Source: Paucibacter_B soli (GTDB lineage: Bacteria; Pseudomonadota; Gammaproteobacteria; Burkholderiales; Burkholderiaceae_C). Taken from it: DNA of 64,000 nucleotides. The stretch lies in assembly GCF_037482845.1 (NCBI RefSeq), contig NZ_JBBHJW010000006.1:1-64000 (forward strand). Direction: 5' to 3'. Position 1 is the stretch's first letter, and each line of letters begins with the position of its first letter. The notes beneath the pieces are model-generated. The model saw nothing but the letters and a program-made list of their open reading frames with translations. It searched no databases and was not told the origin of the DNA. Shown in pieces: positions 24,195 through 32,017 of the stretch. The position numbers and the translations under genes were made by a program.

Positions 24195-25543
24195 TGGCCA
24201 CGCCCGACGCGCTGAGCAACTTGGGCGCCTGGTGGGGCCTGCCCTTCGCGGGCATGCTGCTGTCCATCGCCCTGATGCCACTGTTGGCGGCAACGATCTG
24301 GCATCGCCATTACGGCAAGATCGCGGCGGGCTGGGCGCTCGCCTTCCTGCTGCCCTTCGCCGCCAACCAGGGCCTGGACGCGGCCGGCGAGCTGCTGGCC
24401 CATACCCTGCTTACCGACTACCTGCCCTTCATCATCCTGCTAACCGCGCTTTTCAGTACCGCAGGCGGCATCTATGTGCGCGGCAACCTGCATGGCAGCC
24501 CGGGCCTGAACGCGGGGCTGATGGCGATCGGCGCGCTGTTGGCCAGCGTGATGGGCACCACCGGCGCCTCGATGCTGATGGCGCGGCCGCTGATACGCGC
24601 CAACGACAACCGCCGCCACGCCGCCCATGTGCTGGTGTTCTTCATCTTCATCGTCTCCAACGCCGGCGGCGCGCTCACGCCGCTGGGCGACCCGCCGCTG
24701 TTCCTGGGCTTTTTGCAGGGGGTGGACTTCTTCTGGACGCTCAAGGCGATCGCGCCCCAGACCCTGTTCCTGGTGCTCGCCCTGCTGGCGATCTTCTATG
24801 CCGTCGACAGCTACTGGTACCGAAGAGAGGGGGTGAGGAGGCAAGACCCGACCCCCGACGACGATCGCCTGGGCCTGCTGGGCGCCTGGAACCTGCTGCC
24901 GCTGGCCGCGGTGGTGGGTCTGGTGCTGCTGAGCGGTATCTGGAAGCCCGGCGTCAGCGTGCGGGTGCTGGGTGTCGAGCTGGGCCTGCCGGGGCTGGCG
25001 CGCGACCTCGGCCTGCTGGCGGTGACGGCCTGGTCGCTGGCGATCACGCCGCGCGGCCTGCGCCAGCGCAACCAGTTCAGCTGGGGGCCGATGCAGGAGG
25101 TGGCCAAGCTGTTTGCCGGCATCTTCCTCACCATGGTGCCGGTGCTGGCCATGCTCAAGGCGGGCGAGCAGGGCGCGTTTGCGCCGATCGCGCGCGCCGT
25201 CACCGGTGCGCATGGCGAGCCCTTGCCCTGGGCCTATTTCTGGTTCAGCGGCGCGCTCTCGTCCTTCCTCGACAACGCGCCCACCTATCTGGTGTTTTTC
25301 AACCTGGCCGGCGGCGATCCGCAGCAGCTGATGGGCCCGCTCGCCAGCACCCTGGCGGCGTTGTCGGCCGGCTCGGTCTTCATGGGCGCCAACAGCTATA
25401 TCGGCAACGCCCCCAACTTCATGGTCAAGGCAATTGCGGAGGAGCGCGGCATCCGCATGCCCAGCTTCTTTGGCTATATGGCCTGGGCCGCCGCGGTGCT
25501 GCTGCCGCTGTTTGTGCTCATGACATTCATCTGGTTCCGTTGA
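24194..25543 (+). CDS. NhaD-like sodium:proton antiporter
   Basis: A 449-residue membrane protein of the NhaD/ArsB/citrate-transporter superfamily with roughly 11-12 hydrophobic helices. The re-entrant motif regions ASVMGTTGASMLMARPLIRA and SNAGGALTPLGDPPLFLGFL, and the second half SSFLDNAPTYLVFFNLAG with GANSYIGNAPNFMVKAIAEE, are typical of NhaD-like Na+/H+ exchangers. It should extrude Na+ or carry an anion across the inner membrane. Translation restarts at TGATG from the nitroreductase gene; the dehydrogenase gene starts one base after its stop. Confidence 0.88.
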   Translation: MATPDALSNLGAWWGLPFAGMLLSIALMPLLAATIWHRHYGKIAAGWALAFLLPFAANQGLDAAGELLAHTLLTDYLPFIILLTALFSTAGGIYVRGNLHGSPGLNAGLMAIGALLASVMGTTGASMLMARPLIRANDNRRHAAHVLVFFIFIVSNAGGALTPLGDPPLFLGFLQGVDFFWTLKAIAPQTLFLVLALLAIFYAVDSYWYRREGVRRQDPTPDDDRLGLLGAWNLLPLAAVVGLVLLSGIWKPGVSVRVLGVELGLPGLARDLGLLAVTAWSLAITPRGLRQRNQFSWGPMQEVAKLFAGIFLTMVPVLAMLKAGEQGAFAPIARAVTGAHGEPLPWAYFWFSGALSSFLDNAPTYLVFFNLAGGDPQQLMGPLASTLAALSAGSVFMGANSYIGNAPNFMVKAIAEERGIRMPSFFGYMAWAAAVLLPLFVLMTFIWFR

Positions 25544-25544
25544 G

Positions 25545-26510
25545 ATGGAAAAACCTCAAGTCCTGGTCGCGCGCCGCATCTTCCCCGACATCGTCGAGTG
25601 CCTGCGCGCGCATTGCGAGGTCGATCTGCACGACGCCGACGAGCCGCTGCCGCCGGCCGAGCTGACGCGGCGCCTGCAGGGCAAGCAGGGCCTGTTCGCG
25701 TCGGGCACCGAGCGCATCGACGCCACCCTGCTGGACGCCTGTCCGGACCTGCGCGCGGTCTGCCTGATGACGGTGGGCTACAACAATGTGGACCTGGAGG
25801 CTTGCAGCGCGCGCGGCGTGCGCGTCAGCAATGCGCCCGACGTGCTCACCGAGACCACCGCCGACTTCGGCTTCGCGCTCATGATGGCGGCGGCGCGCCG
25901 CATCAGTGAGAGCGAGCATTACCTGCGCCGCGGCGACTGGAAGCAATGGCGCGTGGACCTGTTCGCCGGCGCCGACGTGCATGGCGCGACCCTGGGCATC
26001 CTGGGCATGGGCCGCATCGGCCAGGCGATCGCCAGGCGCGGCGCCTTGGGCTTCGGCATGCCGGTGCTTTATCACAACCGTAGCCGCCTGCCCGCCGCAC
26101 AGGAAGCGCCGATCGCGGCGCGCTGGGTCGAGAAGGACGAGCTGCTGCGCCAGGCCGACCACCTGGTGATCGTGCTGCCCTACACGCCCGCCTCGCACCA
26201 CATCGTGGCGGCGCGCGAGCTGGCGCTGATGAAGCCCAGCGCCACGCTCACCAATATCGCGCGCGGCGGCGTGGTGGACGACGCCGCGCTGGCCGAAGCG
26301 CTGGCCGCGGGCCACATCGCCGCCGCGGGCCTGGACGTGTTCGAGGGCGAACCCGCGGTGCACCCCGCGCTGCTGCAGCTGCCTAACGTGGTGCTGACGC
26401 CGCACATCGCCAGCGCATCGCTGCCGACGCGCCGCGCCATGTGCCAGCTGGCGGTCGACAACCTGATCGCCTTCTTCGCCGGCGCGCAGATGCCCAGCGC
26501 GCTCAACTGA
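25545..26510 (+). CDS. D-isomer 2-hydroxyacid dehydrogenase (glyoxylate/hydroxypyruvate reductase type)
   Basis: A 321-residue NAD(P)-dependent dehydrogenase. The Rossmann motif GILGMGRIGQAIARR (about 148-162) is followed by the catalytic Arg in NIARGGVVDD, Glu in FEGEPAVHP and His in LTPHIASAS. The VGYNNVDLEAC segment and overall sequence fit GhrB/glyoxylate reductase-like enzymes. It is the last gene of the five-gene operon; its stop directly abuts the stop of the convergent pepO gene with no base between. Confidence 0.92.
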   Translation: MEKPQVLVARRIFPDIVECLRAHCEVDLHDADEPLPPAELTRRLQGKQGLFASGTERIDATLLDACPDLRAVCLMTVGYNNVDLEACSARGVRVSNAPDVLTETTADFGFALMMAAARRISESEHYLRRGDWKQWRVDLFAGADVHGATLGILGMGRIGQAIARRGALGFGMPVLYHNRSRLPAAQEAPIAARWVEKDELLRQADHLVIVLPYTPASHHIVAARELALMKPSATLTNIARGGVVDDAALAEALAAGHIAAAGLDVFEGEPAVHPALLQLPNVVLTPHIASASLPTRRAMCQLAVDNLIAFFAGAQMPSALN

Positions 26511-28541
26511 TCACCAGATGCGGATGCGCTCGGCGGCCGGCTTGAAGAGCTTGTCGCCGGGCTTGGTGCCGAAGGCCTGGTGGAAGGCGTCGATGTTCAC
26601 CGGCGCGCCATTGGCGCGGAACTCGGCCGGGGCATGCGGGTCGGCGGTCAGCAGCTGCAGGCTGCGCTCCTCGCGCATCTTCTCGCGCCAGCCCTGCGAC
26701 CAGCCCATGAAGAAGCGCTGCTCGCCGCTCAGCCCGCCCAGCACCGGCGCGGGCTTGCCCTTGAGCGAGCGCTGGTAGGCCTTGTAGGCCACCTGCAGGC
26801 CGGAGAGGTCGGCGATGTTTTCGCCCAGCGTGAGCTGGCCGTTCACCTGCTTGCCGGGGATGGCCTCGTAGCCCGCGTATTGCTGCACCAGCTTGGCGCC
26901 CACCGCCTCGAAGGCCTTCCGGTCGGTCTCGGTCCACCAGTTGCGCAGCATGCCGTCGCCGTCGAACTGGCTGCCGTCGTCGTCGAAGCCATGGCTGATC
27001 TCGTGGCCGATGATGGCGCCGATGGCGCCGTAGTTGACGGCGTCGTCGGCCTTCATGTCGAAGAAGGGCGGCTGCAGGATGGCGGCCGGGAACACGATCT
27101 CGTTGGTGGTGGGCTCGTAGTAGGCATTCACCTGCTGCGGGAACATGCCCCATTCGGCGCGGTCCACCGGCCGGCCCACCTTGGCGGCGATGCGCGCCCA
27201 CTCAAACGCCGCCGCACGCGCGCGGTTGCCCAGCGCGTCGCCGGCGCGCACCTGCAGCGCGCCGTAGTCGCGCCAGGCGTCGGGATAGCCGATCTTGACG
27301 CTGTACTTGGAGAGCTTGATCTTGGCCTGTGCCCTGGTCTCGGCGCTCATCCAGTCCAGGGTGTCGATGGAGTCGCCAAAGGCCGCCATCAGGTTGGCCA
27401 CCAGGGCCTGCATGCGCGCCTTGTGGGCGGCCGGGAAATGCCTGGCCACATAGAGCTGGCCCAGCGCCTCGCCCAGCGCCTCGTTGACGGCGTTGATGCC
27501 CTGCTGCCAGCGCGGCCGCTCCTCGCTGGCACCTGTCAGCGCGGTGCCATGGAAGGCAAAGCGCGCCTCGCGTATGGTCTTGGGCAGCACCGCGGCATGG
27601 GCGTCCAGGCTGTGCAGCTTCTGGTAGAGCTTCCAGTCGGCCAGCGGCGCCTCGGCCAGCAGCTTGGCGATGCCCCAGGCGGCGCTGGGTTGCCAGACCA
27701 CCAGCTTGTCCACCTGCGGCATCTGCGCCGCGGACAGCAGGCCCTGCCAGTCATAGCCGGGCACCTGCTCGCTCAGTTGCGCGGGTGTAAAGGGGTTGTA
27801 GATCTTCACCGAGTCGCGGCTCTCCACCTCGTCCCAATGCAGGGCGGCGATGCGCTGTTCCAGCGCCATCACGCGCTGCGCGGCCTCGGCCGGCGCAGGC
27901 TCGCCTATCTGGCCCGCCAGCAGGGTCAGATAGGCGATGTAGGCGGCACGCGCCCGAGCCATGCGGGCGTCGTCTGCCTTCAGGTAATAGTCGCGGCTGG
28001 GCAGGCCCAGGCCGCTCTGGCGCAGCAGGGCGCGGTTGATGCCGGGCTGCTTGAAATCGGGCAGCACGTCCAACTGCAGCGGCGTGAGCACGCGGCCCTG
28101 CATGCGGCCCTGCCATTGCGCCAGCGCGGCGCGGCTGTCGATCGCGTCGATCTCGGCCAGCAGCGGCTGCATGGGCGCCAGGCCGGCGCGCTCGATCGCG
28201 TCCAGGTCCAGGTAGGCGCTGTAGAAGGTGCCGATCTGGGCCTCTTTGCTGCCGGGCTTTTGCGGCTTGGCGGCCAGGCCCTCGACGATGCTGCGCAGGC
28301 GCGCATCGGCACGGTCGCTGAGGTCGGTGAAGGTGCCGATCACCGCACGGTCGCCAGGGATGGCGGTGGCCTTGAGCCATTGGCCGTTGACGGCGCGATA
28401 GAGGTCGTCCTGCGCGCGTACCTGGGCGTCGAAACCATGGCGGTCCAGGCCGGTGGCCGCCGGGCTGGCGAGGGCCTGGCCGCTGAGCTGGACCAGCAGC
28501 GCCAGGGCGCTGAGCTTGAAGAGAAAGGTTGTCGATTTCAT
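26511..28541 (-). CDS. pepO: M13 (neprilysin-like) zinc endopeptidase
   Basis: A 676-residue exported peptidase with a signal peptide (cleavage after ALAS, about residue 26). The M13 N-terminal helical domain is followed by NAYYEPTTNEIVFPAAIL, the zinc motif HEISH (H513, E514, H517) and the third ligand in ENIADLSG. The last residues, RIRIW, match the conserved C-terminal Trp of the family. It degrades short peptides in the periplasm. Single gene, convergent with the dehydrogenase operon. Confidence 0.95.
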   Translation of the reverse strand: MKSTTFLFKLSALALLVQLSGQALASPAATGLDRHGFDAQVRAQDDLYRAVNGQWLKATAIPGDRAVIGTFTDLSDRADARLRSIVEGLAAKPQKPGSKEAQIGTFYSAYLDLDAIERAGLAPMQPLLAEIDAIDSRAALAQWQGRMQGRVLTPLQLDVLPDFKQPGINRALLRQSGLGLPSRDYYLKADDARMARARAAYIAYLTLLAGQIGEPAPAEAAQRVMALEQRIAALHWDEVESRDSVKIYNPFTPAQLSEQVPGYDWQGLLSAAQMPQVDKLVVWQPSAAWGIAKLLAEAPLADWKLYQKLHSLDAHAAVLPKTIREARFAFHGTALTGASEERPRWQQGINAVNEALGEALGQLYVARHFPAAHKARMQALVANLMAAFGDSIDTLDWMSAETRAQAKIKLSKYSVKIGYPDAWRDYGALQVRAGDALGNRARAAAFEWARIAAKVGRPVDRAEWGMFPQQVNAYYEPTTNEIVFPAAILQPPFFDMKADDAVNYGAIGAIIGHEISHGFDDDGSQFDGDGMLRNWWTETDRKAFEAVGAKLVQQYAGYEAIPGKQVNGQLTLGENIADLSGLQVAYKAYQRSLKGKPAPVLGGLSGEQRFFMGWSQGWREKMREERSLQLLTADPHAPAEFRANGAPVNIDAFHQAFGTKPGDKLFKPAAERIRIW

Positions 28542-28596
28542 ACGGCAGGTCTTGAATAAAGTGCCGCAAGGCTAGGGCCACGCGCGCACGAAGCCA

Positions 28597-29382
28597 CTAG
28601 TTTGGGCCTGGCGGTTTCCCTAACTCCCCCTGTTCGAGGGCCAAGATCGTCTCGCGGAACCAACGCTGCAGCTCGGCGTGCTTGGCTTCAAGGTCCTGGA
28701 GATCGGCCACATAGGCCAGGCGTTCGATGCGCGGCAGCAGCTCGGCAGGCAGGTCGCGCGCCAGGTAGCGCAATCCGAAACCCCGCTTGTGCGGGCAATG
28801 CAGCAGGCGCAGCGCCTCCACCAGCGGCCGCAGCGACATCGCCTGGTAGAACTGCAGTGCTTCCACCGCGCGCCCGCGCAGCCGCTCCTTGCTGACGATG
28901 TGCTGGAACATCTCGAAGCCGCTGCGCAGCGGCGCGATGCGGGCACGCGCGGCGGCCAGGTCGGCGCGGGCATCAAGATGTGCCGGCGTGAGCAGACCGG
29001 CGCGGTCGAACCAGGTCTTGCCCTCGCCATGCAACTCCACCTCGCGGAACAGCAGCGGGTCGCTGCGCCGCAGCAGCACCAGGTCCAGCACCAGGAATTC
29101 GCTGGCGTCGCGCAGGCGGTAGAACTTCTGCGTGTAGCCCACGCTGCCGGCCACATCGTGGCGCAGCGTCACCGGGCTGAGCTGCGTGAGGGCCGCCTCC
29201 ACGGCGCTGAACACGGCGTCCAGCGCGTTGTCTTCCACCACCGCCACCGCGTCCACATCGGACAGCTCGTCCAGGTAGCTGAACGCGGCGCTGCCGCCCT
29301 CCCAGGCGGCCAGCACCTCGGGCAGGTTTTGCAGGGCCTGGCGCAGGCAGGCGATGAGCTGGTGGCGGTCGATTTGAGGCAT
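28597..29382 (-). CDS. Nucleotidyltransferase-domain protein
   Basis: A 261-residue cytoplasmic protein with a Pol-beta-type nucleotidyltransferase signature: GGS at residues 29-31, then D42 and D44 (SDVDAVAVVED). A helical C-terminal domain (about 130-261) may bind substrate. Similar proteins transfer nucleotides to small molecules, proteins or RNA ends; the substrate is unknown. I took ATG 29382 (MPQIDRHQ); the much longer open frame upstream is a shadow of rmuC on the other strand. It is transcribed away from rmuC. Confidence 0.75.
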   Translation of the reverse strand: MPQIDRHQLIACLRQALQNLPEVLAAWEGGSAAFSYLDELSDVDAVAVVEDNALDAVFSAVEAALTQLSPVTLRHDVAGSVGYTQKFYRLRDASEFLVLDLVLLRRSDPLLFREVELHGEGKTWFDRAGLLTPAHLDARADLAAARARIAPLRSGFEMFQHIVSKERLRGRAVEALQFYQAMSLRPLVEALRLLHCPHKRGFGLRYLARDLPAELLPRIERLAYVADLQDLEAKHAELQRWFRETILALEQGELGKPPGPN

Positions 29383-29452
29383 GGCGGGCACTCTACGTCG
29401 TAGTGCGCCCAACGCTGCGTGCCGGAGGCCATGGCGCTGAGACAATGGCCGC

Positions 29453-30805
29453 ATGAGTCTTGTAGAAATCCTGTTGCTGGCGGCCTTGCTGCTGCTGGCG
29501 GTGTTGATCGTGCTGGCACTGCGGGGCCGTCGTGGCGAGGGTGCCGACCAGTGGGTGGCGGTGGTGCAACAGAGCAGCGAGCGCCTGGAGCGCGAGCTGC
29601 GCGACGAGCTGGGCCGCAGCGCCAGCGGCACGCGCCAGGAGCTGCTGGCCAGCCTGGCGCAGTTCCAGCAGACCCTGAACCTGGGGCTGCAGAACAGCAA
29701 CCAGTCGCTCGCCGCACAGGCGCTTGCCTCGCGCGAAGCGCAGGACCAGGCGATGCTGCGCCTGACCGACGCGATGCGCGAGCAGCTCAAGACCATGTCC
29801 GCGAGCAACGAGCTGCGCCTGGCGCAGGTGCAAACCGCCGTCGAGCAGCGCCTTACCGCGATCCAGCAGGACAACGAGAAGAAGCTCGAGCAGATGCGTG
29901 CCACCGTGGACGAGAAGCTGCACGCCACGCTGGAGCAGCGCCTGGGCGAGAGCTTCAAGCAGGTGGCCGAGCGCCTGGAGCAGGTGCACAAGGGCCTGGG
30001 CGAGATGCAGAACCTGGCGCGCGATGTCGGCGCGCTGAACCGCGTGCTGACGAATGTGAAGACGCGCGGCATCTTTGGCGAGGTGCAGCTGGCGGGCCTC
30101 TTGGAGCAGGTGTTCACGCCCGAGCAGTACGCCGCCAATGTGGCCACCATCCCGGGCAGCAGCGAGCGCGTCGAGTTCGCGATCCGCCTGCCGGGCCAAC
30201 GCGACGATGGCGCGCCGCTGTGGCTGCCCATCGACGCGAAGTTCCCGCGCGAGGACTACGAGCGCCTGCTGGAGGCGCAGGACCGTGCCGATGCCGCCGG
30301 CGTGGAGGCCGCCGGCAAGGCCATCGAGACGCGCCTGCGCCTGGAGGCCAGGACGATACGCGAGAAATACATCGCGCCGCCCCACACCACCGATTTCGGC
30401 ATGCTGTTCGTGCCCACCGAGGGCCTGTATGCCGAGGCGCTGCGCCGCCCCGGTCTGGTGGAGGTGCTGCAGCGCGAGCACAAGGTCATGCTGGTGGGCC
30501 CCACCACCTTGCTGGCCACGCTGACCAGCCTGCAGATGGGCTTTCGCACGCTGGCGCTGGAAAAGCGCTCGGCCGAGGTCTGGGAGGTGCTGGGCGCGGT
30601 CAAGACCGAGTTCGGCAAGTTCGGCGATGTGCTGGCCAAGACCAAGAAGAAGCTTGACGAGGCCAGCAACACCATCGAGCAGGCCGAGACCCGCACGCGC
30701 CAGATGACGCGCAAGCTCAAGAGCGTGGAGGCGCTGCCCGACGAGGCCACGCAGAAGCTGCTGCAGCTGGGGCTGCCGGATGCCGGTGAGGACGCCGAGG
30801 AGTGA
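29453..30805 (+). CDS. rmuC: DNA recombination protein RmuC
   Basis: A 450-residue RmuC-family protein: an N-terminal hydrophobic anchor (residues 4-23), a long coiled coil (about 35-190) and the PD-(D/E)XK-like RmuC domain (about 200-410) with TRGIFGEVQLAGLLEQ, DAKFPREDYERLLEA and TTDFGMLFVPTEGLYAEALR. E. coli RmuC limits inversion at short inverted repeats, presumably by cutting DNA. No Shine-Dalgarno; GACAAT at 29441-29446 lies six bases before the ATG. The stop overlaps the GTG start of the following MFS gene. Confidence 0.95.
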   Translation: MSLVEILLLAALLLLAVLIVLALRGRRGEGADQWVAVVQQSSERLERELRDELGRSASGTRQELLASLAQFQQTLNLGLQNSNQSLAAQALASREAQDQAMLRLTDAMREQLKTMSASNELRLAQVQTAVEQRLTAIQQDNEKKLEQMRATVDEKLHATLEQRLGESFKQVAERLEQVHKGLGEMQNLARDVGALNRVLTNVKTRGIFGEVQLAGLLEQVFTPEQYAANVATIPGSSERVEFAIRLPGQRDDGAPLWLPIDAKFPREDYERLLEAQDRADAAGVEAAGKAIETRLRLEARTIREKYIAPPHTTDFGMLFVPTEGLYAEALRRPGLVEVLQREHKVMLVGPTTLLATLTSLQMGFRTLALEKRSAEVWEVLGAVKTEFGKFGDVLAKTKKKLDEASNTIEQAETRTRQMTRKLKSVEALPDEATQKLLQLGLPDAGEDAEE

Positions 30806-31968
30806 GTCCAGCTCGGCGGCGCGCTTTTCCCTGGCTGATCGCCACTCTCATCGCCGTGCATGCCTGCATGGCGGTGACGCGCGTGGCGGGCAGCCTGTGG
30901 GTGCTGCAGGCCGGCCATGGCGAGTGGATGGTGGGCCTGCTGCTGAGCCTGTTCGCGTTCGCCCCCATCGTGCTGTCGATATGGGCCGGCGGGCTGGCCG
31001 ATCGGCATGGCCTGCATCGGCCGGTGGGCATAGGCGTGCTGATGGCCGGTGCTGGCGCCCTGGTGGCGCTGGCCTCGCAAAGCCTGCCGGCGATCGCCTT
31101 CAGCTGCCTGGCCAGCGGCGGCGCCATCGCGGTGGCGGCCGTGGCGATCCAGCGCGAGGCCGGTCAGCTGGCCGACGACCCCAGCCAGCTCAAGCGCGTG
31201 TTCAGCTGGGTCGCGCTGGGCCCGGCGCTCTCGAATACCTTGGCGCCGATCTGCACCGGCCTGCTGATCGACCATCTGGGCTACCGCGCCGCCTTCGGCC
31301 TGGCGGTGCTGTTGCCGCTGCTGGCCTGGGGCCTGGCGCGGCGCGTGCCACGCCATACGCCGAAGCCGCCAAGCACGCAGGCGCGCAGCCGCCCGGCCTG
31401 GGAGCTGCTGAAGACCGGCCCGCTGCGCTGGCTGCTGCTGCTCAACATCGTGCTGGCCTCCGCCTGGGATGCGCACAGCTTCGTGGTGCCGGTGGTGGGC
31501 CATGCGCGTGGCCTCAGCGCCTCCAGCATAGGCCTGGTGCTGGGCTCGTTCGCGCTGGCCGCCACCCTGGTGCGCCTGGCCATCGTGCGCTGGGCCGGCC
31601 GGCTCGACGAGCTCAAGGCCCTGCGCTGCGCCATGCTGCTGGCCACCCTGACGTTGGCCGCCTATGCCTGGCTGCCCGGCACCGTCGGCCTGATGCTGGG
31701 CTCGGCCGTGCTGGGGCTGGCGCTGGGCTCGGTGCAGCCCATGGTGATGGCCATGCTGCACCAGATCACGCCGGCCGAGCGCCATGGCCAGGCCCTGGGC
31801 CTGCGCATGCTGGCCACCAATGGCGCGACGGTCGCGATGCCGCTGGGCTTCGGCCTGCTGGCGGCGGCCAGCGTGGCGGCCGCGCCGCTGTGGCTGATGG
31901 CCACGCTGCTGCTGCTGGCGCAGCTGCCGGCGCGCGCGCTGCAGCGGCGCAGCGGATCCACTGGCTAA
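30802..31968 (+). CDS. MFS transporter
   Basis: A 388-residue permease with about 12 hydrophobic helices and the MFS A-motif-like loop GGLADRHGLHRP between helices 2 and 3. It starts at GTG inside the rmuC stop (GTGA), so it is translationally coupled. The substrate is unknown; drug or metabolite efflux is the usual annotation for this type. About 50 bases separate it from the CHAT gene, which has its own ribosome site. Confidence 0.85.
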   Translation: MSPARRRAFPWLIATLIAVHACMAVTRVAGSLWVLQAGHGEWMVGLLLSLFAFAPIVLSIWAGGLADRHGLHRPVGIGVLMAGAGALVALASQSLPAIAFSCLASGGAIAVAAVAIQREAGQLADDPSQLKRVFSWVALGPALSNTLAPICTGLLIDHLGYRAAFGLAVLLPLLAWGLARRVPRHTPKPPSTQARSRPAWELLKTGPLRWLLLLNIVLASAWDAHSFVVPVVGHARGLSASSIGLVLGSFALAATLVRLAIVRWAGRLDELKALRCAMLLATLTLAAYAWLPGTVGLMLGSAVLGLALGSVQPMVMAMLHQITPAERHGQALGLRMLATNGATVAMPLGFGLLAAASVAAAPLWLMATLLLLAQLPARALQRRSGSTG

Positions 31969-32017
31969 TTTGCCGGCATGTTCTTAGCATGGGCCCAGCT
32001 GTGCCGGGAGGTGCTCG

